NCBI GenBank assembly: GCA_011799875.1
Contig: CM022302.1
Span: forward strand, 325,169,385-325,233,384
From: Thinopyrum elongatum
Lineage: Eukaryota; Streptophyta; Magnoliopsida; Poales; Poaceae
Length of the DNA: 64,000 nucleotides
Direction: 5' to 3'
Within the stretch, counting starts at the first letter, position 1. Each line of letters starts with the position of its first letter. This document shows positions 12,581 to 23,986 of the stretch, in pieces. The notes below the pieces were generated by a model that searched no databases, was not told the origin of the DNA, and saw only the letters and a program-made list of their open reading frames with translations. The translations under genes and the position numbers were made by a program.

Positions 12581-12866
12581 TTAAAGGGGTCACCACAGTG
12601 GAAATTGTTCATACGCGAGGTGTAAAGTAGCTACAGGGTTATCATACCTAACCACTGGCAGTTTAGGACAAATGCACTTAATGCACCGTGAGGTGTCCGT
12701 TTATGTGTCCCTACTTTCTTGGGGATGGAAAAAGGGGCCATCCCATCAGCATCGCTTAAGCTCGCCTCCACTAGCGTCTTGCCACGCATCCAAAGATGGG
12801 GCCAGAATGCCAGGCTGGTCGCTGCACTGGAGCGGTGGCACAGTGGCGAAACCTTGCCGGGGTGCG

Positions 12867-12965
12867 GATCTTGCCGGGCTCTGCGGGCTACCCCGGCAAG
12901 ATCTTGCCGGGATCCGCAGGCTACCCCGGCAAGATCTTGCCGGGATCCGCAGGCAACCCCGGCAA
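12867..12965. repeat. 33-bp tandem repeat in the 5' LTR, three units
   Basis: Units start at 12867, 12900 and 12933; one more than in the 3' LTR of the same element. Confidence 0.9.
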
Positions 12966-13151
12966 GATCTTGCTGGGGGCCGAGCCCTTGATCTCCAGTT
13001 CTCCTTATCTTCTGGTCCTTGGCTTGAATGTCTCTTTGATAATCTTGGATTAATCTTCAGCTGTTCCCCGACAAGCCTTGCCACAGGTATGGCTACAACT
13101 GCCCGTGCACAAGTACGGGGTACTAAAGGCTGAATACTTAGTACACCGACA

Positions 13152-15085
13152 TCGGTGCTTCCTTAGAACTTTCAATAGTCTTTCTTCTTCGTGTTCTGAA
13201 AGGTTAGCACTAATAATAACAGGATATATCTTTTTCTCATCAAGATAAGCATATTTCAAAGTGTCTGGCAATTGTTTTAATTCAAACACAGGATCACCTT
13301 TAGGTGGAGGAGGACCTCCTAGAGTTTCAATAGGCAAATTGTGTTTAAGCAGTGGACGTTGTTCAAAGAAAATATCATCTATTTCATTTCTTTCATGCAT
13401 ATGTAAATCATTTTCATGGTCTAGCAGATATTGTTCTAAAGGATCAGTAGGAGGCACATCAATAGAAGCAAGACCAATTATTTCATCCTTACTAGGCAAA
13501 TCTTTTTTATGAGGTTTTCTACTAAACTTGGAAAAGTTAAACTCATGAGACTTATCACCAAAGCTGACACCGACAGTTTGTTTCTTACAATCTATTCTAG
13601 CATTAACAGTGTTCAAGAAGGGTTTACCAAAGATAATGGGACAAAAATCATCTTGCGGGGAACCAAGAACAACAAAATTAGTAGGATATTTTATTTTCCC
13701 ACACAAGACTTCAACATCTCTAACAATCCTGATTGGTGATATGGTATCTCTATTAGCAAGCTTAATAGTAACATCTATGTCTTCTATCTCTGTGGGTGCT
13801 ATGTCATTCATAATTTATTGATATAAGGTAAAGGGAATAGCACTCACGCTAGCACCTATGTCACATAAACCATGATAACAGTGATCTCCTATTTTAACTG
13901 AGACAACGGGCATACCAACAATGGGTCTATGATTATTTGTTTTATCAGGTTTGACAATTCTAGTAGCTTCATTACAAAAGTAGATAACATGCCCATCTAT
14001 ATTTTCTTCCAGGAGATCTTTAACCATAGCAACACTAGGTTCTACTTTAATTTGTTCATCAGGTTTAGGTGTTCTAATATAACTCTTGTTGACCACAGTT
14101 GAAACTTTAGCATGTTCCTTTATCCTAACAGGGAAAGGTGGTTTCTCAATATAAGCAGTAGGAATAACTGGATCAACATTATAAACAATAGTTTCCTCTT
14201 TAGCTGGTATCGGTTCTTTAACTTCCTTTTTAATAGGTGGGTGATATTTAAACCACTTCTCCTTAGGGAGATCAACATGAGTAGCAAATGATTCACAGAA
14301 GGAGGCTACTATCTCAGAGTCAAGTCCATATTTAGTGCTAAACTTTTGAAAAGCATCGGTATCCATAAAAGATTTAACACAATCATACTTAAGCTTAATA
14401 CCTGACTCTTTACCTTCGTCGAGTTCCCAATCTTCAGAGTTGCGTTTAATTCTTTCCAAAAGATCCCCCCTGAATTCAATGGTCTTCTTCATAAGGGAAC
14501 CAGTACAAGAAGTATCAAGCATGGATTGATCATCACGAGAAAGCCGAGCATAAAAATTCTGAATAATGATTTCTCTTGAGAGCTCATGATTGGGGCATGA
14601 ATTTAACATTGACTTAAGCCTCCCCCAAGCTAGAGCGATACTTTCTCCTTCACTAGGCCAAAAATTATATATATAATTCCGATCACGATGAACTAGATGC
14701 ATAGGATATTTTTTTGGTGAAACTCCAATTTCAATCGATTCCAATTCCAAGATCCAATATCATCGCATAGCCTATACCATGCCAATGCCTTTCCCTTCAA
14801 AGATAAAGGGAAAACCTTCTTCTTAACCTCATCTCCGGGTAAACCTGCAAGCTTAAACAATCCACATGCTTCTTCCACATATATCAAGTGCATATCAGGA
14901 TGTTCGGTTCCATCTCCTGCATAAGGATTAGCTAGCAGTTGTTCTATCATACCCGAAGGAATTTCATATTCAATATTTTCAGTAGGTGCAGTAGGTTGAA
15001 GGGTAATTAATTGTGGTTCCGGTCGAGGTGAAGATACCCCGAACAAACCCCTCAAAGGATTGTTTTCCATAGTAACAAGTGACAA
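13152..15085 (-). pseudogene. gag-pro: Gag-protease of Athila A, truncated and frameshifted
   Basis: Starts at ATG 15083-15085 or a few codons inside. Gag residues such as LKGKALAWY lead to a one-base frameshift in the A-run near 14707-14713 (minus strand). The second frame (14750 onwards) continues gag into the protease with the active-site motif DIGASVSAIPF. A TAA at 13815-13817 interrupts the protease. The frame resumes at IMNDIAP and reads on to the insertion point at 13152, after which the apparent frame runs into the Tat LTR. No RT is seen because the element is cut here. Confidence 0.88.
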
Positions 15086-15148
15086 TAAATTTCAGCACGT
15101 AGTAATAATTTTTCCTTACCAATTTCCACTTACCAAGAGCGCTTCACT

Positions 15149-15165
15149 CCCCGGCAACGGCGCCA
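15149..15165 (-). other. Primer binding site of Athila A (tRNA-Asp)
   Basis: Minus strand TGGCGCCGTTGCCGGGG is the complement of the 3' end of plant tRNA-Asp(GUC) including CCA, from memory of that tRNA. It lies 11 bases from the LTR end. Confidence 0.85.
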
Positions 15166-15176
15166 GAAAATAGCTT

Positions 15177-15892
15177 TGATGACCCACAAGTATATGGGAT
15201 CAATTGTAGCCTTTTCGATAAGTAAGAGTGTCGAACCCAACGAGGAGCAGAAGGAAAAGACAAGTGGTTTTCAGCAAGGTAATGTCTGCAAGTACTGAAA
15301 TTGTAAGTAGCAGAGTAGTTTGATAGCAAGATAATTTGTAACGAGTAAGTAACGGTAGTAGTAATAAAAGTGCAGCATGGTAGCCCAATCCTTTTAAGGC
15401 AAAGGACAGGCCAAAATAGTCTCTTATAATAAGCAAAGCGTTCTTGAGGGTACACGGGAATTTCATCTAGTAACTTTCATCATGTTGGTTCGATTCGTGT
15501 TCGCTACTTTGATAATTTCATATGTGGGTGGACTGGTGCTTAGGTGCTGTTCTTACTTGAACAAACCTCCTACTTATGATTAACCCCCTCGCAAGCATCC
15601 GCAACTACGAGAAAAGTATTAAGAATAACTAACCATAGCATTAAACTTTTGGATCCAATCGGTCCCTTACGGAACAGCGCATAAACTAGGGTTGAAGCTT
15701 CTGTCACTCTCGCAACCCATCATCTAATAACTACTCCACAATGCATTCCCTTAGGCCCAAATATGGTGAAGTGTCAAGTAGTCGACGTTCACATGACACC
15801 ACTAAGGGAATCACAACATACACACTATCAAAATATCAAACACATATCAAGTTCACATGATTACTTGCAACATGATTTCTCCCGTGACCTCA
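15177..15892 (-). repeat. Athila A 5' LTR, inner part
   Basis: Continues at 29221 on the far side of Tat copy 2. Begins TGATGACCCACAAG on the plus strand. No coding frame is supported; the ORFs here are unsupported by any similarity. Confidence 0.88.
15888..15892. other. Target site duplication of Tat copy 2, left
   Basis: CCTCA, repeated at 29216-29220 directly after the right LTR. Confidence 0.93.
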
Positions 15893-16763
15893 TGTCGGTG
15901 TACTAAGTATTGGGCCACTAGTACCCCTTACTTGTGCACGAGCAGTTGTAGCCGTCCTCGCGGCAAGGCTTGCCGGGATCAGCTCGAGGTCGATTTAAGT
16001 CATCAAGGGAATCATCAAGTCAGAGATCTGAGAATCAGCAAATAAGCAAAGCTGGGAATCGAAGGCCAGCCTCCCCGGCAAGATCCTTGTCGGGGTGGCC
16101 TGAGGAGCCCGGCAAGGATCGGCGCCTGGCAAGGCTTGGCCCCGGCAAGGCTCGGCGTCCGGCAAGGCTTGGCGCCCAACAAGTTTCGGCGCCTGGCGAA
16201 ATTCTGCCACTGTGCCACCGCTTCGGCACAGTGACGAGTCTGACATTCTGGCTCCTTCCATGGATGCGTGGCGGCACGCCAGTGGAGGATAGCTTAAGCG
16301 GTGCTGATGGGATGGCCCCTTTTTCCATCCCCAAGAAAGTGAGGACACCTAAACGGACACCTCACGGTGCATTAAATGCGCTTGTCCTAATCCGTCAGGG
16401 GTTAGGTATGATACCCTGTAGCTACTTTACACCTCAATGTATGTACATTTTGCCACTGTGGAGACCCCTTTGAGCATATAAAAGGAGGCCCAAGGCAACT
16501 GCTACAGAGGAGGAGGACTTCTGGCCCATTCTGCATGCGTAGCTGCTCTTTGAACGTACTGTTCATTGCGAGCGCTCCTGAAGGCTGGGCTCAGGAACAT
16601 CAATAAGAACACAAAGCAGGAGTAGGGTTTTACGCTGATCAGCGGCCCGAACCTGGGTAAAAACCTCACGCATCGGTCACCGGTTCTGCTCTTTGCGTGT
16701 ACCTCTCCCCCCGCCGAATCGTAGAGGGGTCTCTCGGGATCCCATAGGTGTCGTGCCCCGACA
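15893..16763 (+). repeat. 5' LTR of Tat copy 2
   Basis: Runs from TGTCGGTGTACTAAG to GTGTCGTGCCCCGACA. Five CCGGCAAG/CTTGCCGG octamers lie between 15969 and 16166. The promoter is described separately. Confidence 0.96.
16474..16483 (+). promoter_or_regulatory. TATA box of the 5' LTR, Tat copy 2
   Basis: GCATATAAAA, about 365 bp before the gag start. The same site is at 28926-28935 in the 3' LTR. Confidence 0.78.
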
Positions 16764-16767
16764 TCTT

Positions 16768-16785
16768 TGGCGTGCCAGGTAGGGG
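16768..16785 (+). other. Primer binding site of Tat copy 2
   Basis: TGGCGTGCCAGGTAGGGG, four bases after the LTR; one transition away from copy 1. The tRNA was not identified. Confidence 0.75.
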
Positions 16786-16838
16786 GATTGAAGGTTGCGT
16801 GAACCTGATCTGGTGGTCGACGCTCTAGTTCCTTCATT

Positions 16839-19733
16839 ATGCCGCCTTAGAAGAAGAACATCGCGATAGCACAACCGTCCGGGTCCGTTTTGCCCGCGCC
16901 TTCGTAGACATGCGATGGTGTGGGTGCAGAAGGAAGAGGACTGGAACCCCCGTGGCGTTCTGGTGATCCAAGCCAAGCGAGTGGTATCGTTCGCAGTGGC
17001 AGTGGTAACTTGCGCGCCGCTGGATCTAGAGATGGCGTTGCGTTGCCTACGGGTGGCACAACAAACTCTAGGGATCAAAGAGCGCCTGCTGGAGCTCCCG
17101 CGCCGCCGCGAGCCTCGCAACCTGCCCAGGTTGTGCGAGACGAGCGACATCATGGCGCTGGTGGTTCGGGGCGTCCCTACGAAAAGGTTTCTGCGCATAG
17201 ATCCCAAGATGCGCGGGACCAGCTTGCACACCGAGCTGCCGGCGAGGGTGGCGCGCGGCCGCGTGACCATGGCGGTGCTCCTTCTAACTTGGTTAGGAGT
17301 CAGAGCACCTCACGTACTTCGCACCTGTCGCCGCCACCTATGCCAGCGGAAGCCTTGGCACGTGCGCAGTTGCTCCTCGATTTTCCTCCCGCCCCGGAGA
17401 AGATGGAGGAGTGGCGAGCTACTATCCAGAGCCTTATCGGCTTCGCTAATAAGGATGGACCACAAGAGGCAGGGCCCTCTCAGCGGAAGCCCGTCGATCC
17501 GATGCGAGCCGGTGGAGAGAAAACCGGAGGTGGCGCGACTACAGTGCACTCTCCTCCGCGACATCAGCGGCGGCCGACGGCTCAGCAAGTCGACCGCCAT
17601 GAAGAAGTTTCCACGGCGTCGTCCGATCCGCGGATGCGCCGTGATCAGCGTCTGGTTCTCCAGGAACGAGGCAAGGAGGACGCTCGAACAACCATCGAGC
17701 GGCGACGGGAAGCACGCTATCAGTCTGATAAGCGCGCGGGGCCAGTTGTCGACGAGCCCGCGCCAGGGAACATAGGAGACCTGCCTTACGAGGTGGGACC
17801 TCCAGCGTTTACCCGTGAGCTGCGGCAAGTCCAGTGGCCCAATCTCCAAACCTTCAAGCCAGAGGTCCCGGAGAAATATGACGGCAAGACCCATCCCTCG
17901 GAGTTCCTGAGCATCTACACCATTGCGGTGCAAGCTGCCGGGGGCCGAGATGACAAGATACTCGCCAACTACTTCCCGTTGGTGCTCAAACCCAACGCCA
18001 GGTCGTGGTTGATGCATCTGCCGGAGGATTCTATTTCTTGCTGGTCAGATCTGTGCCATCAGTTTGTTGGCGCCTTTGTTGGAGGCCACCAAGCTCCTGG
18101 CCAAGAAAGTGATTTGCACATCATCCCTCAGAAGGAGGGCGAGTCCTTGCGCAAGTTTATGCAGAGATTCAGCCGGGTGCAGTACAATATTCCTGATGTT
18201 CATCCTGCCGCTGTCATTAGCGCGTTCCATCAGAACATGCGTAACCGCAGGATGCGGGAAGAGCTGGCGATGAACAAAGTCAGGAGTATTGCCGAGCTTT
18301 ACACTTTGGCCGACAAGTGTGCTCGAGCTGAAGAGGGGAGAAAACTCCCCGGTGAAGCTGTTGGTGCGATAGGCGACTCAGAAGAAGAAGATGCCGCGGC
18401 TCCGTCAAGGAAAGGCCGGCGGCGGAATAGGAAGCGCGGAGGCAAGGCCGTGCTTGCCGTCAAGGAATCCGGCAACCCTGGCGCCGCCAAGAAGGCCAAG
18501 GTTAGCGCCCCCAGCAAGGATCTTGCCGGGTGCCCTTCCTGTCAGGCCTTGGCGGCTGCCGACAAGTCGGAGAACTCCGGCAAGCAATATTGCAAGATCC
18601 ATCGCACTAAGGGCCATGATCTCCAGGACTGCCGGCAAGTTGAGCAGCTTGCCGAGAAGCAGAAGGCCAAATACGAGAGGCGAGACAAGGAGAAGGCCCA
18701 AGATGGTGCTGAGGGGTCCGGCAAGAAACGCGGTGGCCGAGGGGGTCGCCGCAGCAAGGCCAAGCAGCAGAAGGATCGGCCCGCTCGGGGCCGAGATAAA
18801 GAAGGAGATGATGATGAGGAAGATGACGAATCCAGTGAGCAGGAATTTCAGAAGGCTACGGAGGCTATGTGCATTGATGGGGGTGCCTCGCTGCATTCTT
18901 CCCGCCGCCAACTTAAACAGTGGGTGCGGGAGGTTAATGCGGCAGAGCCATCCCCCGATGCTTGTAGGCCTCTGAAGTGGTCCAGCACGCCTATCATCTT
19001 TGACGCCGAGGATCACCCTGATCGCACAACTGCGGTCGGGTGTTTGCCATTGTTGGTTTCCCCGACAATTCGCAACCTCAAGGTGACGAAGATGTTAGTT
19101 GACGGCGGGGCCGGCCTAAACTTAATATCACCAGACGTGCTCACAAAGCTTCAGATTCCCGACGAAGACCTCGAGGAAACGGGTACGTTTCAAGGGGTCA
19201 ACCCGGGAAGAACCCAGCCTAAGGGCAAGATCACGCTGCCGGTAACATTTGGCAGCGAGCTTAACTTCAGGACCGAAAAGGTGGTGTTTGATGTCGCCAA
19301 GATCCCCATGTCATACAATGGGATCCTTGGTCGGCCAGCGCTGGCTAAGTTCATGGCGGCATCACACTATGCATACAACGTCTTGAAGATGCCTGGGCCG
19401 TTGAGCGTCATCACTATCCATTCCGACAAGAAGGATGCGCTCATCTGTGCCGACCAACTTTACAGGGAAGCAGTTGCAGCACCTGCCATCAAGGCATCTG
19501 CTCCTGCCGCTGGAACTCCCGGAGGGAAGAAAAAGACCGACAGGAACCTTGGCGCGAACTCCGGCAAGCGCGCCTCCTCGGAGTGCTGCGTTTCCGTCGA
19601 GGACGCACCAGAGAGTTCCACCGGCAAGAACAAGAAGTCCAAGGCTGCCCCGCCAGAAACTAAGGAGGTGCCTGCCAGGGAGGACGGAACGGGGGGAACT
19701 TTCACCATAAGTTCCACCCTAGATGACAAATAG
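16839..19733 (+). pseudogene. gag-pro: Gag-protease of Tat copy 2, nearly intact, two early stops
   Basis: The start is ATG 16839-16841, which matches the MPPK start of copy 1. Here codon 4 is TAG (16848-16850) and another TAG is at 16905-16907; from 16908 the frame is open to the TAG at 19731-19733. Order: acidic, Arg-rich leader; retrotransposon gag domain (about residues 330-490); basic Lys-rich segment; CX2HX4HX4C knuckle with Cys 585; acidic stretch; aspartic protease with LVDGGAG, catalytic Asp about residue 755 (codon 19101-19103). Role in an active element: particle assembly and polyprotein cleavage. The frame continues without shift into pol through the terminal TAG. An internal start after 16907 is possible but has no family support. 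Confidence 0.92.
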
Positions 19734-22700
19734 GAAAGCGCGCTCGTTGCTTTCCTACGGGCGAATGTCGACGTGTTTGCATGGCAACCGTCTGACATCC
19801 CCGGCGTTCCCAGGAAAGTAATTGAGCACCACCTTGCTGTCTGTCCTCATGCGCGGCCCATCAAGCAAAGGGTGAGGAAGCAGGCCTTGGAGCGGCAAGA
19901 ATTCATTGCCGAAGAAATTAAGAAGCTGGAGGCGGCAGGACTGGTCAAAGGAGTGCTTCATCCAACCTGGCTGGCCAATCTGGTTGTAGTGCGGAAAGCG
20001 AACGGGAAATGGAGGCTTTGTATCGATTACACAGATATCAATAAAGCTTGTCCAAAAGATCCTTTTCCCTTGCCGCGCATCGACCAGATTGTGGATGCCA
20101 CCGCTGGTTGTGATCTCCTGTCCTTCCTTGATGCCTATTCAGGGTATCATCAGATTTTTATGGCAAAGGAAGATGAAGAGAAGACCGCCTTTATCACCCC
20201 ATGTGGTACGTATTGTTTTATACGAATGCCTTTCGGGTTGAAAAGTGCTGGTTCAACATTTGCCAGAGCAATCCAGATTGGTTTTGAGCCACAACTCCAT
20301 AGAAATATGGAGGCATATATGGATGATATAGTGGTCAAAACTAAGGATAAAGCAACGCTCATTCAAGACTTAGAAGAAACATTTGCAAACTTGCGCAAGA
20401 TCAACTTGAAGCTCAATCCTGAGAAGTGCGTGTTCGGTGTTCCTTCCGGCAAGCTCCTCGGATTCTTTGTATCTTGCCGGGGAATCGAAGCTAACCCCGA
20501 CAAGATCAGAGCCATTGAGCAAATTGAAGCGCCGAGACGCGTCAAGGATGTGCGCCGTCTTGCCGGCTGTGTTGCTGCTCTAAGCAGGTTTATTTCCAAG
20601 TCTGCTGAGCGCGCCCTGCCCTTCTTCAAAATTTTGAAGAAGGCAGGTCCAATGAAATGGACTCCGGAAGCGGAGGCAGCGCTGCAAGATTTGAAGAAAT
20701 ACCTTTCTTCTCCGCCGACGCTAGTCGCACCTAAACCACAAGAGCCATTGCTGCTGTATCTGGCGGCAACAAATAAAGTGGTTAGTGCTGCGCTGGTGGC
20801 GCAGAGGGAAGCTGATGAGGAGGCAACATCAGCGGCAGGACCGCCAAGTGACGCGGCAAGATCTTTCCCGGCAAGGGTTGATCCCGGCAAGACAGGATCT
20901 GCGCAAACAGAAGAGCCCATGCAAAAGAAAAAGGTGGTGCAACGCCCAGTTTATTTTGTTAGCTCCCTCTTACAAGGGGCTAGATCAAGATATTCTGGTG
21001 TGCAGAAGTTGCTTTTCGGCCTCCTTATGGCCTCAAGAAAGCTGTGCCATTATTTTCAAGCACATGAGATCACCGTCGTCACTCGCTTTCCGTTGCAACG
21101 GATTTTGCAAAATCCGGAGGCAACCGGCAGGATCGTGGAGTGGGCGTTGGAGCTGTCCAGCTTTGGTCTTAAGTTTGAAAGTACTTCGACAATTCAGAGC
21201 AGGGCCTTGGCGGAATTCATTGCGGAATGGACCCCAACGCCAGACGAAGAGGTTCAGGAAACAAGTCTCCCCGGCAAGGAAACCGATCAGCAATGGGTTA
21301 TGTACTTTGACGGGGCTTTTTCGCTGCAAGGCGCCGGTGCTGGTGTGCTGCTTGTCGCACCCACCGGAGAGCACCTCAAGTACGTAGTCCAAATGCATTT
21401 TCCCCGGGAGAGTTCGACCAATAACACTGCAGAGTATGAAGGTTTGCTTGCCGGTCTTAGGATCGCGGCAGACCTTGGTATCAAAAAGCTCATTATCAAA
21501 GGTGATTCACAGCTTGTCGTCAGGCAGGTCAACAAGAACTATCAAAGTCCGTTGATGCAAGCCTACGTAGATGAAGTGAGGAAATTGGAAGAGCGCTTTG
21601 ACGGTTTGCAGATGGAGCACGTTCCTCGTGCCGAGAACAGCGTTGCTGACGACCTGTCAAAGCATGCTGCCCTCAAGTTGCCTGTGGAACCAGGAACTTT
21701 TGCGCTCCAATTGACTCAACCATCCGTGGTGCCATCGACGCGGCAAGAAAAGAGAAGAAAGTTGAACTCTGGCCAGTACTTCCCGGCAGAGCTCCCCGGA
21801 GCCGCCGGCAAGGAAGTTGCCGGGATCGACACGCTTGCTGGGGAACAACAGGCTCCGGCAGGGCCTCAGGCCCTTGCTGTCGAGACAAACGTCCCCCCGG
21901 CGGAGGAGATGCCTTTAGTCCTAGCCGTCGAGCCTCAGGCTCCAGCATGGGCGCAGCACATTGTCCATTTCCTTCAGACAGGTGAACTCCCTGAGGAACA
22001 AGAAGAAGCGGAGAGAGTAGCCCGTCGGTCTGTTATGTACAAGTTCGTCGATGACGTCCTGTACAGAAAGAGACCAAACGGTGTGAAATTGAAGTGCATC
22101 CCTCGGGAGGATGGACTAGAGCTGTTGGCAGAGATACATGGGGGCATGTGTGGCTCTCACATAGGGTCAAGAGCGCTTGCCGGGAAAGCATTCCGGCAAG
22201 GTTTCTTTTGGCCCACCGCCCTCCAGGATGCGACTGCACTAGTAACCAGGTGTGAAGCGTGCCAGTTTCATTCGAAGAAATTACATCAGCCAGCTCAAGC
22301 TCTTCAAACAATCCCTCTCTCCTGGCCATTTTCGGTCTGGGGGCTCGACATACTGGGCCCCTTCCCCCGTGCTGCCGGGGGCTTTGAGTACTTGTACGTT
22401 GCTATCGACAAGTTCACAAAGTGGCCGGAGGTGGAAGCAGTGAGGAAGGTGACAGCGCAGTCGGCTGTCAAGTTCTTCAAAGGAATTGTTTGCCGTTTCG
22501 GTGTGCCTAACAGGATCATCACCGACAACGGCACGCAGTTCACAAGTCGCACCTTCATGCAGTACGTCCAAGACCTTGGCGGCAAGATTTGTTTTGCCTC
22601 TGTTGCTCACCCGAGAAGCAACGACCAAGCGGAGAGGGCCAATGCTGAAGTGCTGCGCGGTCTCAGGACCAGAACTTTCGACAGGCTGAAAAAGTGCGGA

Positions 22701-23183
22701 AGACGCTGGATTGATGAGTTGCCGGCGGTTCTTTGATCAATCAGAACGACACCAAATCGAGCCACCGGCCAGACGCCCTTCGCTCTAGTGTATGGAGCGG
22801 AAGCAGTTCTCCCCACGGAACTCATATACGGATCTCCTCGAGTACTCGCTTATGATGAGCTCGAGCAAGAGCAACTGCGGCAAGATGACGCTGTGCTCCT
22901 TGAGGAGAATCGTCTTCAGGCTGCTGTGCGAGCCGCACGCTACCAGCAAGCTTTGCGCCGCTATCATAGCCGCAAAGTTCATGCCCGAAGCCTTGAGGAA
23001 GGCGACCTTGTTCTTCGACGGATTCAGTCCACCAAGAATTCAAACAAGTTGACGCCAAAGTGGGAAGGCCCTTATCGGGTAGTACGAGTCACCAGGCCTG
23101 GCGCTGTCCGCCTGGAGACCGAGGATGGCGTTCCAGTGAGTAATTCCTGGAATATCGAACATCTTCGCAAGTTCTATCCATAA
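19734..23183 (+). pseudogene. pol: RT-RNase H-RNase H-integrase of Tat copy 2, one internal stop
   Basis: In frame with gag-protease; the peptide after the TAG begins ESALVAFLRANVDVFAW, so the frame is coding from the first codon. Residues counted from the Met at 19773: RT with YMDD at 182-185, first RNase H/connection about 270-450, second RNase H from MYFDGAF at 510, HHCC near 789, then integrase with Asp 859, Asp 918 and Glu 954 (D-X35-E spacing). A TGA at 22734-22736 splits off the integrase C-terminus; copy 1 has TTG there, so it is a private defect. Copy 2 also has NDQAE where NGQAE is usual. The C-terminal part (22737-23183) keeps the usual KWEGPY region and the end HLRKFYP. The dual RNase H supports Tat lineage. 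Confidence 0.93.
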
Positions 23184-23986
23184 GGTGCGGTTGCCGGGGG
23201 CTCCCGGCAACCACCTTTTTGTACAAGTCTTGCCGGCAAGGCATGTGATCCTTTGTACAAAGCCAGGCGCAGACCCTGAGCACAGATGAATAAATTTAAG
23301 TGTTGTACATTTTCTTATTGATTCTCATGTTCACATTCATATATGCATGTTTGTCTAAGATGTTGTATAACACCTGATCCCGGTAAGTTCTAACGAACCG
23401 CCAAGGTTTCATCTCTTTATTTTCTCTTCTTTCTTTTTCTTAAAGACAGAAGGATTCCTCGCGCGCACATTTGCCGGGGGAGGAAGGGAGACATGAATAC
23501 CAGTTGGTGACGTTCGGAATCATACGCTTGCCGGAGGAAGGACAAAGACAGAAAGCTAAGTCCTAAAAACTCAGAGCAAGTTTTTCTTTTTATTGCCAAG
23601 TTAGTTCCTTGGACGATTCCGACCCTTGTATGGGAAATCTGCACACGAAGGAACCCTTGTTGTAATCAGTTGCGCCCTTATTTTGTTTCGAGCCCGCTCA
23701 ACGATTTAAGCGGCTGCACTGAGAGCGCCAAGGAGCCTTGCCGGCCGCTGCGCCTCCAGCAGGCTGCTGAAGTCCCGCACCCAGCGCTCGCGGCAGGTTG
23801 CGCGCCGGCAAGTTTTTCAGTAAGCGTAGGATGAACTCCATACATAAAGGAATCAGACAAGGAAAGTAGCTAGCATGAGCCTAAACATAGTTAAATTATA
23901 TTACATCCATAAGTTGCCGCAGTCCTAACTCGAGACTTAACTGTCTTTTACATGAGATGGTGGCGGCAAGAATAAAAGGGAAGCAC
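23184..23986. other. Convergent 3' region between pol and antisense gene, Tat copy 2
   Basis: About 800 bp between converging stop codons at 23181-23183 and 23987-23989. It contains the stem-loop at 23189-23212, the 12-bp palindrome CTTGCCGGCAAG at 23229-23240 and paired TTTGTACAA words around it. It aligns with 5049-5842 inverted. No supported coding region. Confidence 0.75.
23189..23212 (+). terminator. Stem-loop five bases after the pol stop codon
   Basis: GGTTGCCGGG and CCCGGCAACC form a perfect 10-bp stem around a 4-base loop. Copy 1 keeps it at 5814-5837 with one mismatch. Role unknown; 3' end formation or RNA stability is a guess. Confidence 0.55.

Larger units (their letters stand above)
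1..13151 (-). mobile_element. Tat-lineage Ty3/Gypsy LTR retrotransposon, copy 1 (left end outside window)
   Basis: An LTR element read on the minus strand. Its 5' LTR is at 12285-13151 and its partial 3' LTR at 1-677. Between them lie a decayed gag-protease-RT-RNase H-integrase unit (12197 down to 5843) and a plus-strand antisense gene (1077-5048). A second RNase H after the RT region and an extra antisense gene are typical of the Tat lineage, to which Grande and Ogre belong. It is inserted in the protease gene of an Athila element at 13151/13152; the right flank TCGGT should be one half of the target duplication, the other half being outside the window. It is decayed: about seven premature stops and at least two frameshifts in the sense unit. 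The same family recurs complete at 15893-29215 in the opposite orientation. Confidence 0.93.
12285..13151 (-). repeat. 5' LTR of Tat copy 1
   Basis: 867 bp. On the minus strand it runs from TGTCGGTGTACTAAG at 13151 to ...CGTACGCCGACA at 12285. It carries three 33-bp repeat units and a TATA-like box. The run of G at about 12379-12391 lies in this LTR. Confidence 0.95.

Noticed and set aside
16915..17775. 286-codon plus-strand ORF starting at an ATG in the gag region of Tat copy 2
   Set aside because: It is in a different frame from gag. The frame beginning MPPK at 16839 matches gag of copy 1 and continues into the protease.
22734..22736. TGA in the integrase of Tat copy 2 as a programmed stop
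   Set aside because: Copy 1 has TTG at this codon, so it is a private mutation.
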